DNA of 64,000 nt, from positions 72,253,922-72,317,921 of the forward strand of contig CP142456.1 of assembly GCA_038049695.1 (NCBI GenBank), in the 5' to 3' direction. Made by a program: the position numbers and the translations under genes. Shown here piece by piece: positions 26,901 through 38,053 of this stretch; position 1 is the first letter of the stretch, and every line of letters begins with the position of its first letter. The DNA is from Cinnamomum chago (taxonomy: Eukaryota > Streptophyta > Magnoliopsida > Laurales > Lauraceae). The notes beneath the pieces are model-generated. The model made no database searches. It was given only the letters and a program-made list of their open reading frames with translations, and was not told where the DNA came from.

Positions 26901-27020
26901 CTGCTGCTGATATTGTTGTTGGTAATCTTGTTGCTGTTGCTGGTAATCTTGTTGTTGTTGTAAGTAATCTTGTTGCTGTTGCTGTTGGTAGAGTTGGTTT
27001 TGGGATGAATCGTAATCCAT
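17930..27020 (-). CDS. Q/Y-rich, RGG-containing protein with two U1/JAZ-type zinc fingers
   Basis: Two coding exons: 26220-27020 (267 codons, starts MDYDSSQNQLYQQQ) and 17930-19186 (418 residues plus stop), giving 685 residues. The donor is CCG|GTAAGC, the acceptor TTGCAG|GTTGGG, phase 0. Residues 1-210 are a Q/Y/P-rich prion-like segment with three near-identical 12-residue repeats (QPQQNAYYPPEQ). An A-rich helix and the PYPPGNFGPP end of exon 1 follow. Residues about 277-317 are RGG/RG-rich. Two fingers of the pattern CxxC-x12-H-x5-H lie at 352-374 (CDVC...HMNGKRH) and 530-552 (CALC...HLSGKKH), with degenerate NLPDASAP-type repeats between them. Fingers of this type (zf-met, U1-like, JAZ) commonly bind double-stranded RNA; with the RGG box this suggests a nuclear RNA-binding protein. 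The exact orthologue is not recognised. The frame is intact over both exons. Confidence 0.85.
21444..21720 (-). mobile_element. L1-type LINE fragment, 3' part
   Basis: The minus-strand translation contains GLEVFKERNIKIFEGVPI, which resembles the W-KERN-RIF segment of the zinc-binding region (zf-RVT) near the end of plant L1 ORF2. It lies downstream, in LINE orientation, of the RT fragment at 23124-23420, so it may be the same insertion. Degraded. Confidence 0.5.
22510..22860. repeat. Diverged tandem duplication of about 175 bp
   Basis: Both copies contain CCCCAATC, a TTGGGAGG block, a TTCACCA block, then AGGTTAAG, ATCCTAGTAC and later a TGACTCA-rich part with AGTCTCATGTGACTCAGT-like text. 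Copy 1 starts near 22520 and copy 2 near 22697. The TGACTC motifs repeat several times. Confidence 0.65.
23124..24035 (-). mobile_element. L1-type LINE fragments interrupted by a MITE
   Basis: At 23124-23420 (minus) the translation reads LIFHLHFADDTIIFCEATKA and later VPFKDLGLPLVANP, the FADD catalytic block and the following LGLPLG-type motif of plant L1 reverse transcriptase. At about 23880-24035 the segment NHNKEVFGG resembles the WNKEVFG linker between endonuclease and RT. Several hundred RT residues between them are absent, so the LINE is internally deleted. It is split by the MITE at 23425-23817. Confidence 0.7.
23425..23817. mobile_element. PIF/Harbinger-like MITE, copy within the LINE remnant
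   Basis: The left end GGGCGCATTTGTGTAA and the right end TTACACAAATGTGCCC form inverted repeats, flanked by the 3-bp duplication TTA (23422-23424 and 23818-23820). The inside has CTCTGCGGAAAAGTA, matching the pair of elements at 35641 and 36415. Length 393 bp. The TTA duplication and GGGC ends fit the Harbinger superfamily. Confidence 0.85.
26455..26575. repeat. 36-bp in-frame coding repeat
   Basis: Three tandem units in the first exon of the zinc-finger gene, each encoding QPQQN(A/V)YYP(P/S)EQ. The units are nearly identical at the DNA level (TTCTGCTGTGGCTGCTGCTC on the plus strand), pointing to recent repeat expansion within the low-complexity region. Confidence 0.9.
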
Positions 27021-28900
27021 GTTTGGAGAGAGAGGGAGATAGGAAGGGGCGTTTGGATGCTCGATTGAAAAGAGGAAGTGTGTGGGGAGGGAGAGATGGA
27101 GCTTCCAAACGCATGGGATATCGTGATTTGCCTTTCTTCGATTCACTGCTGGTGCAGATTAAGCTTTTGGGTCCGGATTAGGCAGAATGCGAAACGCGTG
27201 TTGGGTAGACTCGTTTTTAAAGGATCCAAACCATCCACAAAAGTGTTGACATGGCTGGGCCTTGTTGCCTTTAATCTACCATCTTAGTTTAATAACCTTT
27301 TAATCCAAGGGCTTCTCAGTTCTAACTAATCCAGACCACTCGTTTCTTGGGTTTTATTGAAGGATTGATTACCTAGCAATAGTGGTCATTACTATCTATA
27401 TTAATATATTATCTTTATGAGTTCGACTTTTCTACTCAATTTTATATATAGCCGTGTTGTCACGGATTTAGAATCCGGCTATCAAGGTTCTTAATTTTAC
27501 CCAAATAGGGTCTCTTAAACTTGTAAGAATAGAATTAGGGACTGTTTCTAGTTATTCTTCTGGTCTTAATCTACAGCCTTGACTGCCCATTTTGATGCCA
27601 CATCAATTAGATAGATAGAACCATCTGCTCAATGTGATTTTTTGCAACAATTAGAACAGTATAGTTTTACTTAGATGCATGCAATAGAGGTCCAATAAAT
27701 TCAGGGGATTCTCCTCTTCTACATCAAAATAGAGGTGTGTGATAGTATGGCAATAAACAAGAATTCCAGATTCAGAACAAATGGGGAGGCAAGTAGAGCT
27801 ACCGAGTCTTTCATCCCCAATGTAGCATGCCGGTGTCTGGTCTTTTGGGGGGCTTCAGCAAAAGGGCCCAACCAACATTATTCCAATTCTTTTAGCAATG
27901 GTGAATGCTGAGTCATCAGGGAGCCACATGTGTTGAATGTGAACCATCAGTACTTGTACTGCCCATCTTCCTCATTCATTTGTGGCCCAATGAAAGACTC
28001 ATGATTGAGCCTCCTGTTAGGATCTGACAGTAGCCAACTGCGCCTGCCTTGGTATTTCAATTGCTCAGTACTCATTCACACTCGATTTAACAAAAATAGG
28101 ATGTGGCCCACATTCCCACCATTGACCCTTGTGATCAGAGGCCTCAATGTGGCTGTGAATTGCATTGATTCATTGCGGATCAACTGGAATCATGACACAT
28201 TAGTACAAGTCCACGGACAAAGAATTGGTCCCTCAGTTAATAAAAACGTTTCAGAACTCTAAACTTAAAACTCCTTCTTAGAATCCAATCCAAACATATC
28301 ACTCCAACATGTACAACATCCATTTCTCACATTCATCTCAGAATAATAATTCATTTGCATTTGGATTGCACCCCAGATCATCAATTCACTATCAAGTATA
28401 TATGCAGACAGATTCATCATCAAGCATTCGGACAGCTTTGGTTAAAGATCAAACATAGCTCATTTGCTTTTTAGTCTTGGTGTGAGTGATAGAAAAGGAA
28501 AGCAAAATATACCTTATTTGGGGAAGCAAGGCACTTCCTTCTTTAAAAGTGAGGAATGTGCTACTCTATTCAGGTTCTCTTTTAACTTCTTCAAGAGCCA
28601 TCTCAAAACAAACTACCTGTCTTCAGTAAATCCATAAATGGACTGTACAATGGTGCCAGTATATCCTGCAGACTTGCAGGAGGAGACCAGCTCCCAACAG
28701 TTGAGTGCAGCTCTGGGGCAGTCGAACCTAGATATTATGAACTACAGGCACCCTTTAGAGTAACACATTCCATCAAATAGCAGAATTCAGAGTGTCATGT
28801 TCCAGAACCAACTCACACCTGAGAAAATAGTTACCTGATCCAGTAGTCACAAAAATCAAAATAGCTAGTAGGATTTGCATTTCACTCTGGTGGCTCAAAG
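27021..28900. other. Upstream region of the zinc-finger gene
   Basis: Contains the 5'UTR and promoter of the minus-strand gene; no sure TATA box was found. Beyond about 27.3 kb the sequence is intergenic with no supported coding region. The part next to 28900 may be the relic 3'UTR of the SEC16 pseudogene. Confidence 0.4.
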
Positions 28901-28904
28901 CTTT

Positions 28905-29430
28905 ACTACATGAAGGTCATCCCCAGAAGAAAGGCTGTTGGAATAGGGCTCCCGGGCATCATATAGGATTGATAGTGGTGCATGCCCAATGCTTCATCCA
29001 AAGGATTTATTTCACCAGGTTTAGTATTGTGTAGGCCAGTGTAGCTTCCACTCCATGATGCTGCCCGTGTGTGGGAAGGAGCAGAGCCACTGCCATTTTC
29101 CAACTCTATCAACCCCTTCTTTGCAATGAGATTAATGTTATTCATGCTTGAAAATCATTGTAAGGATGGTGTTGGTGATGACATAGACGAAAATGACGAT
29201 TCATTTGCAGCTCTCGTAGAAGGCTGACCGCGGTTGGCCACTTCTTGAATGATTTCTCCTGTAGCATTTAGTAGCATCTGCTCTCTGATCAACAGAGGCC
29301 ATGGGTGTTGGAACAAATAAATTTTGCACTGCCTAAAGCTTTGGGATCGTGGAACAGAAGGTGATTGGAGTGAGTTTGTGGCAGTCCCTCCACCCTTGTT
29401 GAAAGTGTCAACAATCAACATGCCCACAAA
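28905..29430 (-). pseudogene. SEC16: SEC16/MAIGO5 C-terminal fragment
   Basis: SEC16 scaffolds COPII coat assembly at ER exit sites. Minus-strand translation shows, in order, VDTFNKGGGTATNSLQSPSV, NATGEIIQEVA, NESSFSS, KKGLIE-NGSGS, RAASWSGSYTGLHNTKPGEI and LDEALGMHHYQSYMMPGSP. This is the run of motifs at the C terminus of plant SEC16 (VDTFN, ASWSG, P-GEALGMPPSSFMP). The family ends in a GDDLHEVEL-like tail; here the tail reads GDDLHVV only in another frame, so there is a frameshift just before the end, and another frame change lies near 29150. The large upstream domains are missing. It is therefore a broken 3' fragment of a host gene, oriented like its neighbours. Confidence 0.75.
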
Positions 29431-29739
29431 TCCGCCAAGCCTCGTTGGCATATATGTTTCATCAATGTTAACCATTTTTTAAAGTAAAAGTCCCTACAAT
29501 TCCTATGTATTCGATTACAAGAAACAAATTTCTGAGTGAAATTTGGAACATGGCTAATAGAGTGGGAAAGGTGATTTTCAGTGTTCTGGATCTCAATCGT
29601 GCACCCCACTTACATAGATGGTAGAAATGGGTCAGAGAATTCTTTTGAGTCTGATCATTCAAAAGGATCAAGAATCACTAATTTAGGGTGGATGGAGTAC
29701 ATCGGCCATAAAAATGTCAGGTACTAAATGGAACACTTT

Positions 29740-30600
29740 TTTTCAATCCATAACAGCCACTTATATTAAAAAGGATGGAAATTACAACAAGGCAAAAGAA
29801 ACGGTACAAAAGTCCTATACTCAGAAACTACAAGGGCAACTGTTACAAAATTGAAGCAACCAAAGAAACAGTCCTCTCCACTCCTTGCTTAGCTAAAGAA
29901 TCGGCCATGAAATTAGCTCCCTGGAACACATTAGAAAAAGAAAACCCATTAAAAGAAGAGAGCTTTGATCTCATTGAAGAAAAAAATGAAGTTTTCAAAG
30001 ACCACCTTCAACTTTAGAAATCCAATGAATAGCATTAGCAGAATCACTTTCGACTAATAGCCTCCCCCTAAACAACCAAACATAAATCATTGAAGCTTCC
30101 AAAATCACTAAAACTTCCACCTCATTAGAATCCTTGATTCCCACATTCTTTAAAAACATATATAAAACATCCTCTTTATGGTTGCTAAGAACTCTACCAA
30201 TACCCACTAGCTGCTGATTTTCTCTAGCCACCCCACATTAAACTTGTACACCCCCACCAGGGGAGGACACTAATGAGCTAATTTCTTTACTTTAGGAAGA
30301 CCACACAATTTAGATGCTTCCCAATTATGAGTAACGGTGTTTACATTAAAGCCCAATAACTCTTTTACAGTAGTAGCCCAACTAGCAACCTTGAGTTCCA
30401 CTGCGACTATGAGAGAGTCTGCAGACAGTGAAGAGCATCTAAAAATTCTATCATTCCTTTCCTTCCACACAATCCAAAGAATAACAAAAGGGATGGTTTT
30501 CCACAACACTAACCCACATCCACTTAAAGGTGAGAACCTCCAAGCATCCACCTCATCACATAAAGAGCTTGGTATACACCAATGAAGACCACTTCTGGTA
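29740..30600 (-). mobile_element. L1-type LINE 3' end (5'-truncated)
   Basis: The minus strand encodes a zf-RVT-like part at 30270-30551 (GLVLWKTIPFVILWIVWKER then NDRIFR), followed at 29995-30231 by an RNase H-like domain end (VEVLVILEASMIYVWLFRGR, LLVESDSANAIHW). This order is typical of plant L1 ORF2 with a terminal RNase H. An A-rich tail lies near 29740 on the minus strand. The 5' part is missing, as usual for LINE insertions, and the frame is not continuous. Confidence 0.8.
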
Positions 30601-31066
30601 ATAAAATGACATTAAAGTACATAAGCACGATCACAATGTAGACCACTCTCTCAGGAAAGAGTTTTCTACAAAATCAAGGAAACTTAGTTCAAAATATTTC
30701 TCTTTCACACAAAAAGTGCAGGAGAGAATCAGAGCATTGGCGCCTGCGTCATCAAGGGACTCTTTTGCATTTTACAAAAGTAGCCTATAAAGGCATCTTG
30801 ACCATTGGATCACTTCTTTAGAAAAAAAATAAAAAGAAAAGAAAAGAAAAACTTGTCTCAATCACTATAGTCATTTAGAGGTCCATTTCCAATATGATCA
30901 CCAGGTAGTATTTATCAGGGACCTGTAAGTTTTCCAAAAGAAATTCTCTTTTCTCACTTTAGGAGTGCCAATCTTTGGGATGTGAGAGGGTTGTTCCATG
31001 CCCTTTTCAAATCATATTTGGATTAGATTTTCTTTATCATCATTATTATTATCATTATTATTTGCG

Positions 31067-31275
31067 TGTGAGGAGTGACAAACTCACACATCGTAAGATC
31101 CCACATCGCCAAGAGGCTGCCCAAAGCTTGGGCTTACATGTGCCGTGCTCACCATACTTGGTATGACGCGTTCTGGGTACCTTCGTGGGCTCCCAGCAAC
31201 AAATCCGTGAGGGTGACCCTGCGGGGGCCCAAAGCGGACAATATCATACAAGTAGAAATGGGCCGGGTCATTACA
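31067..31275 (+). mobile_element. TRIM-like LTR remnant with primer-binding site
   Basis: Starts TGTGAGGAGTGACAAACTCA and ends GGGTCATTACA (TG...CA). It is followed at 31280 by TGGTATCATAGC, which resembles the tRNA-Met primer-binding site TGGTATCAGAGC. Near 31290-31345 the inner LTR phrase AAGAGGCTGCCCAGAGCTTG is repeated, suggesting part of a second copy. The 209-bp length fits terminal-repeat retrotransposons in miniature. Broken fossil with no coding part. Confidence 0.65.
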
Positions 31276-31345
31276 AAAATGGTATCATAGCCGCCCAAGA
31301 GGCTGCCCAGAGCTTGGGCTTATACGTGTGGTGCTGGCCATGATC

Positions 31346-34334
31346 TTACCAGTTGGATTTAGTTAAAATCTCCTCCTATTCACTTGTTTTAACTGTACAT
31401 AAAGAGATCCCAATGAAATACTTTCAAATGTGAGAGCATATTTGTCTGTGATTGGGGGCCACCCTCATGTGGTCCCCTCTAACAGAGGCAAACAGTGTGT
31501 CACCCTATTTAGATCAGCATTCAATGAAATGCATACCAACATTTCACCAGCAGAAAAGATGTCCCTGCCGTTGAAAGACCAAAAATACCACCTTTGTTTT
31601 TTCTTCTCCAATTCCAATTAAAAAAAATGAAGTCACATGTAAGAAAAACTTTTGCTTTTATTGAATTTATGGTTGTGTTTCTATCATTACAACTCTATGT
31701 TGGAATCCATTTAAGTATTTGATGTTAGTGCATGGTTTTATGGAGTTCATAAAAGTTATTCTACACTGCCCCACTTCTTCAATCAAGTGCAGAATATACA
31801 ATTTACTTATATCCTAGTGTCAATTAAGATAACTTACCCAAGACATAAATTACCATAAGGAATGGTCTCTGGATCTTTATAGCTTTGGTGGTAAAAGTAA
31901 TGAAGTACTGTTGTTGTTGTTGTTTGTTGAAGAGAAAACAAGGGGGCAGGCAACACGTATTTGACCGACTACTTCCTTTTGGCATTTGGTCCACAAGCCG
32001 GCCTTGGACCCAAGGCCGTTTGATAGTTGTCACTATTTTATTCTAAAAAGAACCAGTAGCAGAAGAAATGCAGATGGAACTTTCCCACTGATTCTGGTTC
32101 AAATTTTCTAGGGGCAGTATTAGCAAAAATCTCTAATGGGATTTCTTGACGTTAGAAAATTTCCCAGCAGCAGTCCCTCAGCATTTAGAGTTCCATTTTG
32201 GCTTTCTGAGTTTTCAGAGATTCATCATTGTAAATTGGTTACTTTTGCTTATAGAAGTCTCCAAATTCTTATATTTCCCCGCTTCCAAAAATCTTAGGAA
32301 TTTCGAGGTGTGCAGGAATTATTGTGAGGAAATTCAGATATCCTCCTGACGGGAATTACTCGATATCCTATAAATTCAAACAGTCCATTCATGAATTCTT
32401 TGGGCAGGTTCGTCGTCCACATGAATTGTAAGAATTCTTGTTAGGTGTTGTATGAATTTCCCAATTGCTACCCACCCCCACCTGGTTTCACAACTGCTAA
32501 AGTACAATGTAAGCATTTTGAAAACTGAAATCTTAGAAATATTTTGGCCAAAAATAACATTTCATACGACTGATTTTATAAGTTCTCAGCATTCAAACAT
32601 AGAATTCAGAATTCTTGATGAACCGTCATTGTCATTGAAATCAGGAATTTCAATTTCCTTAAAGAAATATCTCCAAACAATGGGGCCCTTTTCTAAACCC
32701 TCTTTAGGTTTGCATTAATTCTAACAGATGCAGCCACATTCAGGAATTCTAAAACCCCTCTTGACTTTGAAAGTACTTAATTATAGGAACAGTACCCTTG
32801 ACTACTGACTTTTTGGAAGCCTACCATTATCTCCTACAGCTTTAAAAAATCAGAAAGGCCAAAATGTTTCTATCAGTATAGTTTATAGTTTTACTGCATA
32901 TTAGCTAAGCAACTTAGGGTTAAGTATCAATTATCTAACTAATTCATTGTTTAGGGTTAAAATATAAAGACAGGTTATTCATTTTAAGAGTTAAATTAAT
33001 CAGGTCGTAGCTGGATTTGAAGTTCAAAGGAAGAGACATTTTGGTTTTTTAATAATCTAAACCAGTACTTTTACCCCAAAAAAAAAAAAATCTAAACCAG
33101 TAGGAGGAAAGAAGTAGTTTTTAAAGACAAAGGTTCCTTCTATAAATAGTGTTAAAAGTCAAAGGATTTTATTTAATTTCTTCAAAATATAGAGTCCTTC
33201 TGAAATTAATGCAAGTCTTGGAGGGGCTACATGAACTCATTCACCTGTTAAAGTTTTATTTTCATTTACAAATAAATTGTTTCATATTGTGAAAGTTAAG
33301 ATTGAATACATGATTGATAAGGTAATCGATGCATAGGATTAATAATGTAGAAGATTGAGCTTATCATATTATCAATCATGTGTTCATTTTTATCGTGAGA
33401 CCAAATCTTATCGAATTAACATCCAAGGTAAAGCTAGGGGGGTGGGTTCATCAATTTTAACAGTTCGAGTCATCAGTAGATGGACCCCATGGTAAGAGTA
33501 GCCCACTCTCGAGAAGCGTGTAATCGACCACTCAAGGGATCTTGGTTACGGGCTAAAAGTTTTATCAAAATGTAAATGCATTATTTAGAGAGTAAAGATC
33601 AGATGCACATTACTTGCACATCAATTGGGTGAGAATTTGACTGCTGGGGCAATCGGATGCATGGGAATCCTTGAGGGGATTTGAAGATTTCATCAGCACT
33701 TAGGTTTTGTTAAATAAAAAAAAAAATGTCCCATGACATCAATCTAGACCTTTAATCTATGACTCTCAAATATTGTTTTATTTATTTTAATACATTGGTG
33801 GTAAGATGCAATTGAGGGGGTTAGATTGAAGGTGGTCAAAGACTAGAAGATTTTTCCACCTCCATGCTTCAATGTGTTTTTCAGGAGAAAAATGTCCCTC
33901 CTAATAAGATCCATCAGAATGCATGATGATTATACAAGTCCGTTGAATGGAAAGATCTATATGAGACCTACCTATATACAAAATTTGGACTCCATGAAAT
34001 CATCTTAATCGTTTGATCCATTTTTTAAAAACTCGATGGTTTTATAAGCATCATTTTCTTATGATTTCAATCCAATGGTGAAAAGAAGTTGAATGAGTGT
34101 CAAATTTGGACTTATGACTATTCAGGATGGGATAGTTTGTGTGAAAAGACTAGACTGACTCAAAGTGGGACCCATGATAATAAAAAAATAAAATAACAAA
34201 AAAGGGGGCATTTTTAAAGTAGGAACGCACATGGATGGATTTATCTTTCCCAATCCACTTTTGCATCAGTAATAAAGCACGATTCATTTGAACAGTCAAA
34301 GTTCGACTGTTGAGGGAAGAAAAAGATTGATGTC
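31346..34334. other. AT-rich intergenic stretch
   Basis: No frame resembles a known protein, and no RNA gene was recognised. Contains a (GTT)n run near 31910 and poly-A runs. Confidence 0.5.
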
Positions 34335-34660
34335 ATATTTGATTGCATAAAATACGTATGAATTAATACATAGGAATTCATGCCATAATTACTTGAAAAT
34401 GATGACCAAAGCTGAATATACAAAAATGACCCTCAATTAACATGTCCTTTAATGGAAATTGGAATACTGGGATGATGGGAAACGAATACCCAATCATTAC
34501 ACTAGTAATTTCATACCTAGGAAAGTCAAGGTTTCACCTACACCTCCACCTCATTTCCTTCCTTCCTCATCCTATATCCTTCACCCATCACCTCTTTAAT
34601 AATTTATCCATGCAGCTCATTTAAACATGAATTCCTATGTAATCTAATGCAAACAAATAT
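34335..34660. mobile_element. Unclassified MITE with long inverted ends
   Basis: The left end reads ATATTTGATTGCAT and later CATAGGAATTCATG; the right end reads CATGAATTCCTATG and later ATGCAAACAAATAT. These are inverted copies over about 50 bp with a few mismatches. Length is about 326 bp with no coding frame. The target-site duplication is unclear. Confidence 0.7.
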
Positions 34661-35640
34661 TACCTTGAGAGTTGTCCCAAGCTTGGAGTTGAAGACGAGG
34701 TTATCGATCCCTAGTTGTCACCTAAAACCTTAGGTGCCTTGCCACCGATCCATCAGTGATTTGGCGACCGATTATAAATACGGTGGTGATAATGGCGGGC
34801 CGGCTGTGTTGGATTGACCTGTAGATAATTTGCATTTGCTTGATAACCTAACCCTCTTAACTAATTAAGTTGTAAATGTAGCCTCCGCTTAACCTTATAT
34901 AAAAAGCTAAAAGGCCAATCTGAACCCATAATTACCTGGCAGCTTAAAGTGCAGTTAGTTTCAGTCAGTTCAAGCGAGGTTAGCAGGTTGATTGACATGT
35001 AAAACTTAACATAAATCCCACCACTCTTTTATTGATTTCATTAGAGTTGGTATATACACACAAGGTCCCAAAACCAACTAGGAAGTAGAAAGGGTTAATC
35101 CAATCCCTAAACTATATGGGATTGAGTTTAGTTGGGTATAGAATTCCATGATAAAAAGGAAAAAAACATTTTATTTTTCATTTTTTCCTATTTTAAAGAC
35201 TCAATTCCATGCATCCTCACACTCACACCGATCTTCCTAACCAGCTAAGCTACAGCACATAGATTTTTTTTACCACTTACTTTTACAATATTTTGCAACC
35301 ACTTCTTAGAAAAAGATAAAAAGAAAAGAGGGAAAAGTGATTTTCCATAATAGTAAATATTTAAATTTCTTAGTGGAGTGAAGAAACTAAATTCCTCTTT
35401 CCCACTCTTTGGACACGTTTGTGTCATACTGGAATTCCGGAGGACATAATGGATATTTTAGGCATCATGTTGCCAAAAAATTAAAAAATAAAATTCCTAG
35501 CTCTTTAGTAGGAAATGATTTTCTACAGTGTTTTTCTTCTTTCCCTTTACATACTTACACCCGCACACAGTCACGCTACCCAAGTCCCTATCTATCAAAT
35601 GCAGGGAGGGATTGATTATTGGTTTTTATTTATGGACATA

Positions 35641-36170
35641 GGGCATGTTTGTGTAACACTTTTCTGCGGAAAAGTTTACGGTTTTCCGCGGAAAATCCAT
35701 TTTTCCTGCGTTTGGTGCGAAACAATTCCGCGGAAATGTTTTCCTGCCTCGTCGGCATTTTCTTTGATAATTGTGGAAATGGGTTTCCCATGGGGGGTAT
35801 GGGAAATGGTTTTCTTCGGAAAACTTCTACCTCTTTTCCTCACTCTTGTCCATTTCAACCCAAAAACCCTATAACTCTTTCATTTTTTATTTCTTTATAT
35901 AAATTATTATTTAATGTTAAATAAATAATATACATGTTAGTTATTTTCTTCAAAAAATTATATCACAAAATAAGAAATTTTGATTTTCTATAAGGAATCC
36001 ACAGTCACACCAAACAACATCTGCACCAATTCAATGAGGAAACTCTTTTTGCACCAAATATGAATTTCTAAATTCTACGGAAATCCTTTTCCGAGGTTTT
36101 CATTTCTATGGAATTTGCTGACGTGGCAATTTCCTCTTTCCGCGGAAAGGGTGTGTACACAAACGTGCCC
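35641..36170. mobile_element. PIF/Harbinger-like MITE, copy A
   Basis: Ends GGGCATGTTTGTGTA and TACACAAACGTGCCC are perfect or near-perfect inverted repeats. The flanking 3-bp duplication is ATA (35638-35640, 36171-36173). The inside has repeated TTCCGCGGAA palindromes near both ends. Length 530 bp; no coding capacity. Confidence 0.88.
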
Positions 36171-36414
36171 ATAAAGATGCCTCACTGCTTGGGCTATAGG
36201 TGGAGTGGCATTTTCTATGGAGTTAAAAGAAAAACAGCTCAATTTGATTCTCCATTAAATAGAAAAATATTATACCAAATTAAAAAAAATACAAAACTGC
36301 GAGAAATTCTATCTAACGAATGAATCTATGCCAATGCACAATTGCGATCTTACAATTTGCGCACATAGGGTCAAATCATCACATTTGGTAATAGAAGAGG
36401 AATCAACGGTTTAA

Positions 36415-36921
36415 GGGCATGTTTGTGTAGCCCATTTCTGCGGAAAAGGTTGTAGTTTTCTGCGGAAAACTTCTTTTTCATGTGTTTGGTGCGGCAGTTT
36501 TCCGCGGAAATGCTTTTTCGCCACGTCATTTTTTTCCTTCCTAACCATGGAAATAGACTTCCTATGGGGGGGGTATGGGAAGTCCATTTCCACAGAAAAC
36601 CGACCCCCTAATTTCCTCTCTCTCACCCTCACTCCACCCAACCACCCTCTTTCTTCCTCTTCCCCTCCCAACCCCACCCACCCCACACACATACCAACCC
36701 ACCCACCCAATATTTTTCACTAAAAAATGGTTTTCACTAAAGAAATCCATAGTTGCACCAAACAACATTAGCACTAATTTATCGAGGAAAACCTTTTTGC
36801 ACCAAACATAAAATTTTGACTTCCGCGGAAAAAAACTTTTCTAAAGAATTTGAAACCCATGGATTTTGCTGATGTGGCAATTTCCAATTTCCACGGAAAT
36901 TACATGTACACAAACGTGCCC
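36415..36921. mobile_element. PIF/Harbinger-like MITE, copy B
   Basis: Same family and same orientation as the element starting at 35641. Ends GGGCATGTTTGTGTA and TACACAAACGTGCCC, with the 3-bp duplication TAA at 36412-36414 and 36922-36924. The internal sequence is diverged and carries a C-rich stretch around 36620-36700. Length 507 bp. Confidence 0.9.
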
Positions 36922-36924
36922 TAA

Positions 36925-38020
36925 AGGATTCCTTGCATCATTAGGAACTAGACTATCCTCACCGTGGATTTTTGAGGGGAGGAGACATGGCTTTCTACAT
37001 TTGGATTGCACAACAGAATCACACTATTCTACACCCAACGGTTCACCGTTTTCTCACGCATTTCTCAAGCCATTTTTAACATTTTTAAAGAAGATGAATT
37101 GTTTTGATCATGAGTTAGGAGCCCACAAAAGTCTCGAAACAACCATTTATTAATATAGAGTTTTTCACGCTTTTCCTCAAAACCCATGATAAATGAATGG
37201 TTGAAATTTGCCCACCTAGCCATTTTTAGCCTTATGCAGATAATGAACAGTTTTGATTGTAATTTAGGGGAATGAAAAGTATAAAAAAATGGAATGCTTC
37301 TAAAAGGGCATGATGACTAGTGCTATAGCAAATTCCAAAAGGGCATGATGAGTAGTGCTATAGCAAATCAACAATATGGAGTTTTTCACAACTTTCTTAT
37401 GACCCATGAAGAATAAAAGCATCAAATTCGACAACCCCCTCCCCCTCTAAAGCCATTTTTACCCTTCTAAAGAAGATGAATCACTTGGATTGTGATTCAA
37501 GGTCCTAAAAAAAGTTCATAAATGTTCATCTAATGGTCTAAATTTCTTACTAATTTCTCAAAATTAGTGAGAAATCAACTGTTGAATATTGACCACTTCA
37601 CCATCTCGAGTCTTTCAAAGAGGACAAACGGTTCAAATCATAATATAGAGACCCACACAAATGAAAAATCTGAATAAGTCCCACTCTTTTCAATACTATA
37701 TAGCTCCTTGTTCATTATAATATATAAGTGTACCCATGCGATTTTATCTTCCGCGGCGGCATGAACCTTCAGAATGCGTAGATTTTTTTATTTTTTTTTA
37801 CTTTGAGAAAATGTGAAACACTGTTGACCAAATGTACCCTCAAAGACCAGAGAGGCAGCCTGGGCCCTTATCAGCACCAAACGCAGAAATGAGGAAAAAG
37901 TGAAAATGACTCAAAAAGGGTGTGCCGTCTTAGACCGAAAGCATGATGAATGACGCATGCTGTAGCATGTTGGACACGCCATCTGTCTGTCTGCTACTTG
38001 TATAAAAATAGGGTGTTGAT
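36925..38020. other. Intergenic stretch with a 40-bp direct repeat
   Basis: No supported gene. At about 37297-37376 the phrase AAAAGGGCATGATGA(C/G)TAG with TGCTATAGCAAAT occurs twice in tandem. Otherwise ordinary AT-rich sequence. Confidence 0.55.
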
Positions 38021-38023
38021 ATA

Positions 38024-38053
38024 TACACCCACCCTATATAAAGGGTGGGTGTA
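38024..38053. repeat. Perfect 12-bp hairpin enclosing a TATA-like loop
   Basis: Arms TACACCCACCCT and AGGGTGGGTGTA flank the six-base loop ATATAA. The TATATAA motif sits where a core promoter for the EXO70 fragment would be expected, although that link is speculative. Confidence 0.85.

Noticed and set aside
36411-36811. Pro-rich and Gly/Trp-rich frames in both strands
   Set aside because: They arise from the C-rich inside of the Harbinger-like MITE.
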